A DNA stretch of 64,000 bases, taken from positions 156,403 through 220,402 of the forward strand of contig JBHORC010000040.1 of NCBI GenBank assembly GCA_042408445.1, read 5' to 3'. Positions 33,084 through 40,542 of this stretch are shown here, piece after piece; within the stretch, counting starts at the first letter, position 1, and each line of letters begins with the position of its first letter. This stretch comes from CF-46 sp042408445. GTDB lineage: Bacteria > Chloroflexota > Limnocylindria > Limnocylindrales > CSP1-4. The notes beneath the pieces were generated by a model. It had not been told where the DNA came from. It saw only the letters and a program-made list of their open reading frames with translations, and did not search any database. A program made the translations under genes and the position numbers.

Positions 33084-35027
33084 ATGCCCGAGATCCTCAC
33101 CGAGTCGTTCTGCGAGCGCTGCGGGACCCGATACACCTTCGAGTCGGTCGCGCCTCGGAGAACGCGTCGGCTCGGCCAGTTCAAGACGCTGTCGCGCGGC
33201 GTGAAGAACTGGGTCCTGAGCGACGACTCGTCGCTGGACGAGGCGCTCGCCGCTGCCCGCGGCGACGAGGAGCGGGCGGTCACGACCCAGCAGCTGGACG
33301 CGTTCCACTCGACGTTCAACTTCTGCATGTCGTGCCGCCAGTACACCTGCGCCAATTGCTGGAACGAGGCCGAGGGCCGCTGCCTGAGCTGCGCGCCGGG
33401 CATCGTCCAGGAGATCCTCCAGGCGCAGATCCCGGGCCCATTTGCAGAGGCGCCGGTCGAGCCGAGCCGCCTCGACATCGGAGCATGGCCGCAAGCCGAC
33501 CTCCCGGGTCCGGCCGCACCGACAAACGTGTGGGGTTTCCCGGACCCCGTGGCGAACGGGAACGGATCGAACGGCTCGACGAATGGACATCATGAGTTGG
33601 CGGAGCCGACGGACGTCGCCGGCGAGGACGACCTGCCGGCGTTCGACGCGGCGGCTCGCCTCGCATTCCTCACGGGCAACGAGCTCCCCACGGCGTCCGA
33701 GGATGCTCCTGCGGCCGACCAGGTCGGGTCGATGGACCGGGCCGGGACGCCCGAGGACCCCTGGCGGGACCTCGACGAGCGGGCGTCAGAAGCGGCACCG
33801 TACGGCGAGGCGGCCGCGGCAGGCGACGGCGAAGCGGCCGCTGCGACGGCCCAGTCCCTCGATGAGGCGGCCGCGGTCACGGCCGCCGAGGCGTTCGAGA
33901 GCGAGATCGAGGACGAGGCCGCGGCCGGCGCGAACCGCACCACGGAGTTGCTCTCGAGGTTCCGGCCGGGCCAGAACATCGACGCGGAGCTCGCGGCCTA
34001 CGAGGCCGAGCTCGAATCCCGGCGACTGGCCGAGGAGGCGGTCGACAGCGCTGCGTCCAGCGCAACCGAGGAGGCACAGCACGAGGGTCCGGCACCGGCT
34101 CTGCCGGGGATCGACGAGGCGGCGTCGTCCGACGTCACCGCGACAGAGCAGGATCACGTGTCGCCGGTCGCTGAGTTGGAGGTCGTCGCGGCCGGGCCGG
34201 AGTCGGCGGACGTCGAGCCGGAGCCCGCGGCGACAGAGCAGGAGCTCCTCGCCGCCGAGCCGGTGCTCGTCGCGGCCGACGTGCCGGAGCCGGTCGTGAC
34301 CGAGCTGGCGGACGTCGCCCCGGCGCCGGAGCCTGAGCCGGTCGCGGCGGCGCCCGCGGAGCCGGAGCCCGAGCTCGACCTCGGCGCCGCTCCGATCGCG
34401 GACGCGGCCCTCGAGCCCGGGCCCACTGCCGACGTCGAACCCGGGGTCGCCGCCGAAGCCCCGGAATGGGCCGCCGCGCCGATCCCCGGCGATGCTGGTG
34501 CCGAGCCGATCGCGACGGCCGACGTCGATGCCCCGGCCGATCCGACGACGTCGCCGCCGCAGGTCGACGCCGCTCCAGAGCTCGAGCCGGTCGACGCCGC
34601 GCCGGTCGCCGCCTCGTCGGAGCCCGTCGCCGCCGCGCCGGAGCCGCTCGCCAACGAGGCGCCGCTTCGCCACGATCAGATCGAGCAGCCGACGTGGCGG
34701 ATCTTCGCCCCGGAGCAGGCGACCCCTCCCCCGGTCGCGCCGGCCCAGACGCCGGACGCGCCGGCCGCGCCACCCGCGCACGCGTCGTCCGAGCCGCAGT
34801 GGCCCGCTCGACCCGGGGTTCCCGACTCGCCGAGCATGCTGCTCCTGGCGAACCGGGCGCGTGCGACGAGCGACGCGATGTGGGCGGCATCGGCTCGCGA
34901 GGTCGTGGCCGGTCCCGGCGGGGCCGCTCCCGCGGCGGCCGTCAGCGTCCGGCCGTGCGCGAACTGCGGCCTCTCGCTGTCCGCCACCGCCCGGTTCTGC
35001 CGCCGCTGCGGGACGCAGCAGGGCTGA
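33084..35027 (+). CDS. Large zinc-ribbon protein with long Ala/Pro/Glu/Val-rich middle, unknown
   Basis: The 647-residue protein has an N-terminal cysteine-rich module of about 110 residues (C-E-R-C-G, then C-M-S-C and C-A-N-C-W with a further C-L-S-C). About 440 acidic, repeat-like residues rich in Ala, Pro, Glu and Val follow, with recurring E-P-V/A-A-A units. It ends with a classic double-C zinc ribbon (C-A-N-C-G and C-R-R-C-G). The middle is likely disordered or extended. It has no signal peptide or membrane helix. Function is unknown; a cytoplasmic scaffold joining two zinc modules is one reading. It is divergent from fhaA. Confidence 0.7.
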   Translation: MPEILTESFCERCGTRYTFESVAPRRTRRLGQFKTLSRGVKNWVLSDDSSLDEALAAARGDEERAVTTQQLDAFHSTFNFCMSCRQYTCANCWNEAEGRCLSCAPGIVQEILQAQIPGPFAEAPVEPSRLDIGAWPQADLPGPAAPTNVWGFPDPVANGNGSNGSTNGHHELAEPTDVAGEDDLPAFDAAARLAFLTGNELPTASEDAPAADQVGSMDRAGTPEDPWRDLDERASEAAPYGEAAAAGDGEAAAATAQSLDEAAAVTAAEAFESEIEDEAAAGANRTTELLSRFRPGQNIDAELAAYEAELESRRLAEEAVDSAASSATEEAQHEGPAPALPGIDEAASSDVTATEQDHVSPVAELEVVAAGPESADVEPEPAATEQELLAAEPVLVAADVPEPVVTELADVAPAPEPEPVAAAPAEPEPELDLGAAPIADAALEPGPTADVEPGVAAEAPEWAAAPIPGDAGAEPIATADVDAPADPTTSPPQVDAAPELEPVDAAPVAASSEPVAAAPEPLANEAPLRHDQIEQPTWRIFAPEQATPPPVAPAQTPDAPAAPPAHASSEPQWPARPGVPDSPSMLLLANRARATSDAMWAASAREVVAGPGGAAPAAAVSVRPCANCGLSLSATARFCRRCGTQQG

Positions 35028-35033
35028 GCCCGC

Positions 35034-35867
35034 TCAGGCGACGGCGGCCACGTCCGGCGCCTCGCGCTCGTCGACCCAGGCAGCGCCGAGCAGCACGATC
35101 GTGAACGCGATGTCGAGCCAGGTCAGCCCGACGAGGATCGCCCCAAGCGTCCCGTAGACGACGTTCGCGCCGAAGATCCGCGGCGCGAGGAACACGAAGA
35201 CGCGCGTCACGAGGACGAGGGCGATCGCACCGACCACCGCTGGCAGCGCAATCGCCCGCCAGCTCGGTCGCCGGGTCGGGATGACCCGGTAGATCGCCGC
35301 CAGAGCCGCGGCCGCGAACGCCGGGGGGACGACGGCCAGGAGGAGATCCAGCAGCTGTGGCGCGAGCGGCCCGGAGCCGCGCAGCTCGACAGCGAGCGCC
35401 AGGACGGGTGCCGCGAGGAGCGCGGCCAGCAGCACGCCAGCAACGATCGCGATCGAGCCGAGCCGGCGTGCGGTCCGCCGCAGGAGGCCGCGCCGAGGCG
35501 CGGTGGCGTCGAGCTGGAGGACGGCCGACTCGAGAGACGCGTAGAGCCGCGACGTGCCCCACGCAGCGAGGACGAGCCCGATCACGGACAGGGACGGCGA
35601 CGCCGCGGTCAGTCCGCCCACGATCTCGGCGACAACGCCCTCGAGCGGCGGCACGAGCGCCCCGATCGCGACGATGACGTCGGTCCGGCTCGCGGGATCC
35701 ACGAGCAGGAAGCCCGCCAGTCCGCTCGCGAGCAGACCGAGCGGAATCAGGGCGAGCACGGCGTTGTAGGCAATGCCGGCAGCGAGCAGGCCGCCATCGA
35801 CGGCGCCGAACCGGTCGAGGACGCGGCGGGCGGTCGCGACTCTCGGCGAGCCGAGAATGGGCGTCAC
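35034..35867 (-). CDS. YihY/BrkB family inner membrane protein
   Basis: About 277 residues with six membrane helices. It shows the family features A-G-I-A-Y-N-A-V-L-A-L-I-P in the first helix and Y-G-T-L-G-A-I-L-V-G-L-T-W-L near the end. Family members were once called RNase BN, which is now considered wrong; their real role is unclear. The start is uncertain: GTG at 35867 is used, with no ribosome binding site. A CTG overlapping the HTH gene stop (CTGA) would extend it by about 22 residues. It is last in a four-gene minus-strand cluster. Confidence 0.8.
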   Translation of the reverse strand: MTPILGSPRVATARRVLDRFGAVDGGLLAAGIAYNAVLALIPLGLLASGLAGFLLVDPASRTDVIVAIGALVPPLEGVVAEIVGGLTAASPSLSVIGLVLAAWGTSRLYASLESAVLQLDATAPRRGLLRRTARRLGSIAIVAGVLLAALLAAPVLALAVELRGSGPLAPQLLDLLLAVVPPAFAAAALAAIYRVIPTRRPSWRAIALPAVVGAIALVLVTRVFVFLAPRIFGANVVYGTLGAILVGLTWLDIAFTIVLLGAAWVDEREAPDVAAVA

Positions 35868-35932
35868 ATCACGAAGGAGACGGTCGACCGCACGGCGGCG
35901 GCCGCTCGGACGCAGGTCGCGTCCGCCCGCGA

Positions 35933-36175
35933 TCAGTCCCGGATCTCCTCGAAGAGGCGCGGCTGAAGGTCCGACGCACGGACCCGACGAGGCGGCGTCA
36001 GGAGCGCGCGGACCTCTCCACGGCGGACGAACCGGCGGCCGCCCAGCTTGATGCTCTGGAGCTTGCCGGAGCGCGCCCAGCCTCCGATCGTCGATGGCTG
36101 AAACGACACGTTCGCGGCGCGCAGGATCTCGGCCGCCTCGGTGAGGCTGATCCAGTCGGACGCCGATCCCGCCAT
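35933..36175 (-). CDS. Small helix-turn-helix DNA-binding protein (excisionase/MerR-type fold)
   Basis: 80 residues with a winged-helix HTH: I-S-L-T-E-A-A-E-I-L, then W-A-R-S-G-K-L-Q-S-I-K-L-G-G-R-R-F-V-R-R-G-E-V. This is the layout of HTH_17/excisionase-like domains. Such small proteins are transcription factors or architectural factors; no integrase is near, so phage excision is unlikely. The ATG shares one base with the stop of the FmdB-like gene, so the two are coupled. Confidence 0.8.
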   Translation of the reverse strand: MAGSASDWISLTEAAEILRAANVSFQPSTIGGWARSGKLQSIKLGGRRFVRRGEVRALLTPPRRVRASDLQPRLFEEIRD

Positions 36176-36633
36176 CAGTCCGTCGCCGTGCCGCCCGTCG
36201 AGCTGGACGAGCGCTCCGATTTCGTTGTCGAGGCGGATCCTGACGATGTGCCGCTCGATGCGCCCGAGTCGCCGGACGAGCCTGAGCCTGAGCCCGAACC
36301 ATTGCCGGATCCCGAGCTCGATCCGGAGCCCTTGCCCGTCCCGGAGCCGGAGCCGGCACCGGCACCGGTCGAACCGTCTCCGGCCTTCGAACCCGAGTCA
36401 CCGCCGTCGGATCCTGTCGTCGACCCGCTCTCCGAGGACCGCGACCGGGTCGACGACGAGCTTCGATCCTTCTTCGCCCAGCCGGACCCCTTGAAGACGA
36501 TCGTCGGCGGCGCGAACGCCTTCCGGACCGGCGACTCGCCACAGATCGGGCAGACCGTCGGGCCGGCGTCGTGCACGCCGTGGATCACCTCGAAGCGGTG
36601 CCCGTTCGGGCAGAGGTAGTCGTACGTCGGCAT
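36175..36633 (-). CDS. FmdB family zinc ribbon protein with Ser/Gly-rich tail
   Basis: Residues 1-52 form the FmdB/CxxC_CxxC_SSSS domain: M-P-T-Y-D-Y-L-C-P-N-G-H, C-P-I-C-G and a F-K-G-S-G-W ending. The remaining 100 residues are almost only Ser, Gly, Thr and Lys/Asp, a low-complexity tail longer than usual. Some FmdB proteins are proposed regulators of formamidase or amidase genes, but most are uncharacterised. It is followed by the HTH gene with a 1-bp overlap and lies 18 nt after the zinc-ribbon gene at 36652. Confidence 0.85.
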   Translation of the reverse strand: MPTYDYLCPNGHRFEVIHGVHDAGPTVCPICGESPVRKAFAPPTIVFKGSGWAKKDRSSSSTRSRSSESGSTTGSDGGDSGSKAGDGSTGAGAGSGSGTGKGSGSSSGSGNGSGSGSGSSGDSGASSGTSSGSASTTKSERSSSSTGGTATD

Positions 36634-36651
36634 CGTTCGGGTGGTGGTGCG

Positions 36652-37422
36652 TCAGCCGCGCAGCAGCCGCATCCCGCACTTCGGGCAGTAGAACGCCCGC
36701 TCGTGCGCGGACGCGAAGCCGCAATGGGCGCACACGAGGCCACCACGGCCCGCGGCGGGAACGGGCCGCTCGATGGCGGTCAGCTCGAGCGCGTACTGGT
36801 TCGCCAGCACGTTGGTGAGGATCCCGGACAGGATCTTCGAGGCGATCCGATCCGTGTCGCCGCGAACGCCTCGCCCACCCCAGCCCACGACGGCCCGCAC
36901 GATCATGTCGCCCGTCGCCTCGTCCCAGTGCGACGCGACGCCCCCGACGATGGCGCTGTAGTCCGGGTAGCCGCCCGTGTCGACCTCACCGTCGAGCAGC
37001 GTGCAGACGAACGTGTCGAAGGCGAGATCGATCGCGTCGATCGATTCCAGGACCACGAGCGCGTGCCGCGTCACCGGGGAGTGGTCGTGGTGCGCATTCA
37101 GCCACTGCATCGCCTCGGACGGTCGCGCCATCACCGGCGTTGCCTGGCTGAACTCGATCGGGAGCGGATCGACGACCTCGATCTCGCTCTTGCCGAGCCC
37201 GTGGAGCATCGACGGCAACTCCGCCATCGCGTTGGGCCCGGTCTGCATCCGGACGCCCTCGCTCGACTTGCCCGCGTAGTAGAGCTTGAGCTGGAACTCC
37301 TGGGCGACGGCCTCTTCGGGCAGTGTCAGGATCGGGCGCGTCGACGCGCGGGTCGCCGGCGCCGAGGCGACCGGGTCCGGCGCAGCGTCGCTGTTCCGAC
37401 GCTTCAGGAAATCGAGCGGCAC
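36652..37422 (-). CDS. Conserved-looking zinc-ribbon protein, unknown function
   Basis: The protein is 256 residues from the GTG at 37422, which has GGAG 9 nt upstream; a GTG at 37488 would add 22 residues. The core shows alternating alpha/beta structure with no known catalytic motif. The C-terminus is a zinc ribbon (C-A-H-C-G ... C-P-K-C-G-M). The region after residue 40 (Q-E-F-Q-L-K-L-Y-Y-A-G-K-S-S-E-G) looks like a small conserved domain. First gene of a cluster with FmdB-like, HTH and BrkB-like products. No function can be assigned. Confidence 0.65.
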   Translation of the reverse strand: MPLDFLKRRNSDAAPDPVASAPATRASTRPILTLPEEAVAQEFQLKLYYAGKSSEGVRMQTGPNAMAELPSMLHGLGKSEIEVVDPLPIEFSQATPVMARPSEAMQWLNAHHDHSPVTRHALVVLESIDAIDLAFDTFVCTLLDGEVDTGGYPDYSAIVGGVASHWDEATGDMIVRAVVGWGGRGVRGDTDRIASKILSGILTNVLANQYALELTAIERPVPAAGRGGLVCAHCGFASAHERAFYCPKCGMRLLRG

Positions 37423-37529
37423 GGGCAGGCTCCGTGGAGACGGGAATCGCTGGCGGAATGGTAGCAGCGGCGTTACGGGCCTCGTCACCCCGACGATCGG
37501 CGTCGCCGCCGGAACCGATCGACCCGGTC

Positions 37530-39206
37530 TCAGCCCGCGACGAGCTCCAGGACCACGGCCTCATCCGGACCGAGACGGAGGTGACCCTGCTCGTCCGGTT
37601 CCACGGGATTGCGGCTGGACCCGACGCGGACGGCCCAACGCCCGCCGTCGGAGCCGGCCATCGCCGCGACGTCGACGACGCGCGGTTCGGCGACGAAGTT
37701 GACGACGACGAGCAGGTGCTGCCCGTCGCCGGTCCTCGTCCAGGCGAGGACGTCGCCGACGCCGGCGTCGAGTCGCTCCATGGACCCGCGCTGGAGCGCG
37801 GGCGCGGACCGCCGGAATGCAAGGATCCGGCGGTAGCAGCTGAAGACCGAGTCTGGATCCGGCAGCTGCCGTTCGACATTCCGGGCAGCGGCATCCGGTG
37901 CGAGCCGCAGCCACGGTCGTCCGGTCGTGAAGCCCGCTCCCGGAGCACTGGTCCACTGCATCGGCGTCCGACAGCGCGAGCGGTCGTACCACGGGAAGTC
38001 CGGCCCGGCTCGGAGCGCCGGCGGATCGACGATCTCGTCGCGCGGGATGTCGACATCGACCATCCCGATCTCCTCGCCGTAGTAGAGGAACGGCGTCCCG
38101 CGGAGCGTCAGCTCCAGGACCGCAGCGGCCTTGGCAATGGCATCGCGGTCCGGCTCGCGATCCCGACCGACCGACGCCGACAGACGCGTCGCCTGGCGCT
38201 CGCGGTCATGGTTCGACAGGGCGACCGTCGGCCAGAGATCCGGTCCGTACGCATGCTCGCGGATGTCGATCCCGGCGCCAAACGCCTCGGCCGTCCAGGC
38301 CGCTTCCATGAGCGACCAGTCGAACACGATGTGGCGGTCGCGCGTGTACTTCGCCGCGGTCTGCGTCCCGCCAGAGAACAGCTCACCGACGGACATCCGG
38401 CCGGGCTGCTCGTCGAGGATCGTCCGGAACCGCTCGATCAGGTCGCCGAAGTCGGTCTGGTCCAGGTCGTAGCGGTGCTCGAGACGGCGCCACGGCGACT
38501 CCCCCTGGATGACCGGGTTGTCCCGGAGCTGGGGGTCCTTGAGGAACGCGTTGAACACGTCCAGCCGGAAGCCGTCGACGCCCCGTCGCAGCCAGCCCCG
38601 GACCATCTCCCACTGGGCCGCCTCGACGGCCGGGTTCCGCCAGTTCAGCTCCGGCTGCTCGACGAGGAACGTGTGGTAGTAGAACTGACCGCGCTCCGGC
38701 ACCCATTCCCAGCCCGGGCCCCCGAAGAACGACACCCAGTTGTTCGGCGGCAGCGGGTTGCCGTCGGCGTCCCAGCCGGACGGGTCGTGCCAGAGGTAGT
38801 AGTCCGCGTAGGGGCCTTCGCGCGACGTCCTCGACTGGCGGAACCACTCGTGCTCGTCGCTCGTGTGGTTCATCACGAGGTCGAGGATCACCCGGATCCC
38901 GTGGCTGTGGGCGGCCTCGACGAGTCGGTCGAAGTCCGCCTCCGTACCGAGGAGCGGGTCGACGCTCGAGTGATCCGAGACGTCGTAGCCGAGATCGCGA
39001 CCGGGCGACGGGTAGATCGGCGACAGCCAGATCGCGTCGATCGGGAGCGTGTCGGGCGCGAAATGGTTCAGGTGGGCGAGGATCCCGCGGAGGTCGCCGG
39101 TCCCGTTGCCGTCGCTGTCGGCGAAGCTCCGCGGGTAGATCTGGTAGACGACGCCATCGCGCCAGTCGGCCGCGGTCGCGGAGGCGACCGGAAGGGGCTG
39201 GGTCAT
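37530..39206 (-). CDS. GH13 alpha-glucosidase (oligo-1,6-glucosidase/alpha-amylase family)
   Basis: A 558-residue cytoplasmic enzyme with all GH13 regions: D-L-V-M-N-H (109-114), nucleophile D216 in G-F-R-L-D-V, acid/base E275 in V-G-E-L-F and D334 in S-N-H-D-R. The start W-R-D-G-V-V-Y-Q-I-Y-P-R-S-F-A-D is typical of alpha-glucosidases that act on short oligosaccharides. Isomaltose, trehalose or sucrose specificity cannot be decided. The ATG at 39206 is preferred over an in-frame start 20 codons earlier, since family homology begins just after it. Divergent from the oxidoreductase at 39352. Confidence 0.92.
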   Translation of the reverse strand: MTQPLPVASATAADWRDGVVYQIYPRSFADSDGNGTGDLRGILAHLNHFAPDTLPIDAIWLSPIYPSPGRDLGYDVSDHSSVDPLLGTEADFDRLVEAAHSHGIRVILDLVMNHTSDEHEWFRQSRTSREGPYADYYLWHDPSGWDADGNPLPPNNWVSFFGGPGWEWVPERGQFYYHTFLVEQPELNWRNPAVEAAQWEMVRGWLRRGVDGFRLDVFNAFLKDPQLRDNPVIQGESPWRRLEHRYDLDQTDFGDLIERFRTILDEQPGRMSVGELFSGGTQTAAKYTRDRHIVFDWSLMEAAWTAEAFGAGIDIREHAYGPDLWPTVALSNHDRERQATRLSASVGRDREPDRDAIAKAAAVLELTLRGTPFLYYGEEIGMVDVDIPRDEIVDPPALRAGPDFPWYDRSRCRTPMQWTSAPGAGFTTGRPWLRLAPDAAARNVERQLPDPDSVFSCYRRILAFRRSAPALQRGSMERLDAGVGDVLAWTRTGDGQHLLVVVNFVAEPRVVDVAAMAGSDGGRWAVRVGSSRNPVEPDEQGHLRLGPDEAVVLELVAG

Positions 39207-39336
39207 GGCGGTGCAGTGTGGGTGAGACCGCGGCGCCGGGTCAATTCGACCGAGGGGCCGGGCCACAGTGCGAGATTCCCGCGGCGATCCCGGCGCTGCG
39301 TCGGCGCGCGCCCGCCGTCCCGACCGCGCCCGACCC

Positions 39337-39342
39337 TATACT
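39337..39342 (+). promoter_or_regulatory. -10 box for a leaderless oxidoreductase mRNA
   Basis: TATACT, 9 nt before GTG at 39352 and 12 nt before the adjoining ATG at 39355, with no ribosome binding site. Confidence 0.55.
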
Positions 39343-39351
39343 CGACCGCCC

Positions 39352-40542
39352 GTGATGTCCTCCCCTACGCCCCGGTCCGAACGCGTTCGCGTCGGCATTG
39401 CCGGCCTCGGTGCGGTCGCCCAGGCGGTGCATCTGCCGCTCCTCCGGCGACTCCGCGATTCGTTCGAGGTCGCGGCGGTCGCGGACCTCTCGCCGTCGCT
39501 TCGGACGACGATCGCGGACGACCATGGCGTCGCTGCGAACCGCCGCTTCGAGTCGGTCGGGGACCTCATCGAGGCTGGCGGGATCGACGGCCTGATCCTC
39601 CTGACGTCCGGCTCCCACGGTGGTGATGCCCTTCGAGCCCTGGAGCGCGGCCTCCCGATCCTCTGCGAGAAGCCGCTCGCGTTCACCCTCGCGGAGGCCG
39701 ATCGGCTCGCGGCCGCGGACCACGCCGAGCGCCTCCTGCTGGGCTACATGAAGGTGTTCGACCCGGCGGTGGTCGAGGCGTCGCGAATCCTGACGGAGGA
39801 CGCCGCCAGGTTCGGGGAGCGCCGGGCCGTCGAGGTCACGGTCCTCCACCCGACGAGCGCCGGCCAGCTGGCCTTTGCCCGTCTCCTGCCGCCGCCACGC
39901 GACGTCGATCCCGCGCTCCTCGCCCGGCTGCGCGCGGCGAGCGACGATCTCGTCCGCGCGGCCATCGGACCGGCGACCGACGAGCTCGGCGAGCTCTACT
40001 CGGGGATCCTGCTCGGGAGCATCGTCCACGAGCTCTCGGTGATCCGCGCGCTCGGCGGCGAGGTCGCCGAGATCGAGTCGGCCGAGGCGTACGCGGACCG
40101 CGGGACCGAACCGGGGTCCGTGCTCCTCGTCGGCCGGCTCACCGACGGATCGCGCCTCACGATCGGCTGGCACTACCTCGAGGGATATCCCGCGTACCGC
40201 GAGGACGTCCGGTTCCATCACGTCGGCGGCTCGGTCGAGCTCACGTTCCCCGCCCCGTATCGCCTCAACGAGCCGACGCTGCTCACCGTCTCGACCGGGC
40301 TGAACGAGACGCGGCGCCGGATGACCTTCGATTCAATCGAGGAGGCGTTCGAGGAGGAGCTGATCGCCTTCCACGGCCTGATCGTGGACGGCGCCGCGCC
40401 GCGGACCGGGATCGCCGATGGGCGCGAGGACATCGTGACGTGCCAGCGCGCGATCGCCCGCCTCGCCGAGCGACGCGGCCTGCCGATCGGCGGCGAGGCC
40501 GCTCAGTGGGCGGCCGGCAACGCGGTCCCGACCGGGGCATGA
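39352..40542 (+). CDS. Gfo/Idh/MocA family oxidoreductase
   Basis: A 396-residue NAD(P)-binding protein with the Rossmann motif G-I-A-G-L-G-A-V-A-Q (about residues 14-23) and the E-K-P-L-A motif (C-E-K-P-L-A-F) that carries the catalytic lysine. Such enzymes act on sugars, inositols or their derivatives, and some act as retaining NAD-dependent glycosidases. The start is either GTG at 39352 or the next codon ATG; both fit a leaderless message. Its stop overlaps the mannosidase start (ATGA), so it likely works on a product or precursor of that pathway. Confidence 0.85.
   Translation: MMSSPTPRSERVRVGIAGLGAVAQAVHLPLLRRLRDSFEVAAVADLSPSLRTTIADDHGVAANRRFESVGDLIEAGGIDGLILLTSGSHGGDALRALERGLPILCEKPLAFTLAEADRLAAADHAERLLLGYMKVFDPAVVEASRILTEDAARFGERRAVEVTVLHPTSAGQLAFARLLPPPRDVDPALLARLRAASDDLVRAAIGPATDELGELYSGILLGSIVHELSVIRALGGEVAEIESAEAYADRGTEPGSVLLVGRLTDGSRLTIGWHYLEGYPAYREDVRFHHVGGSVELTFPAPYRLNEPTLLTVSTGLNETRRRMTFDSIEEAFEEELIAFHGLIVDGAAPRTGIADGREDIVTCQRAIARLAERRGLPIGGEAAQWAAGNAVPTGA

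Noticed and set aside
33700..34700. Tandem DNA repeat or CRISPR-like array within the zinc-ribbon gene
   Set aside because: The repetition is low-complexity Ala/Pro/Glu/Val coding sequence with irregular unit lengths and no identical spaced repeats.
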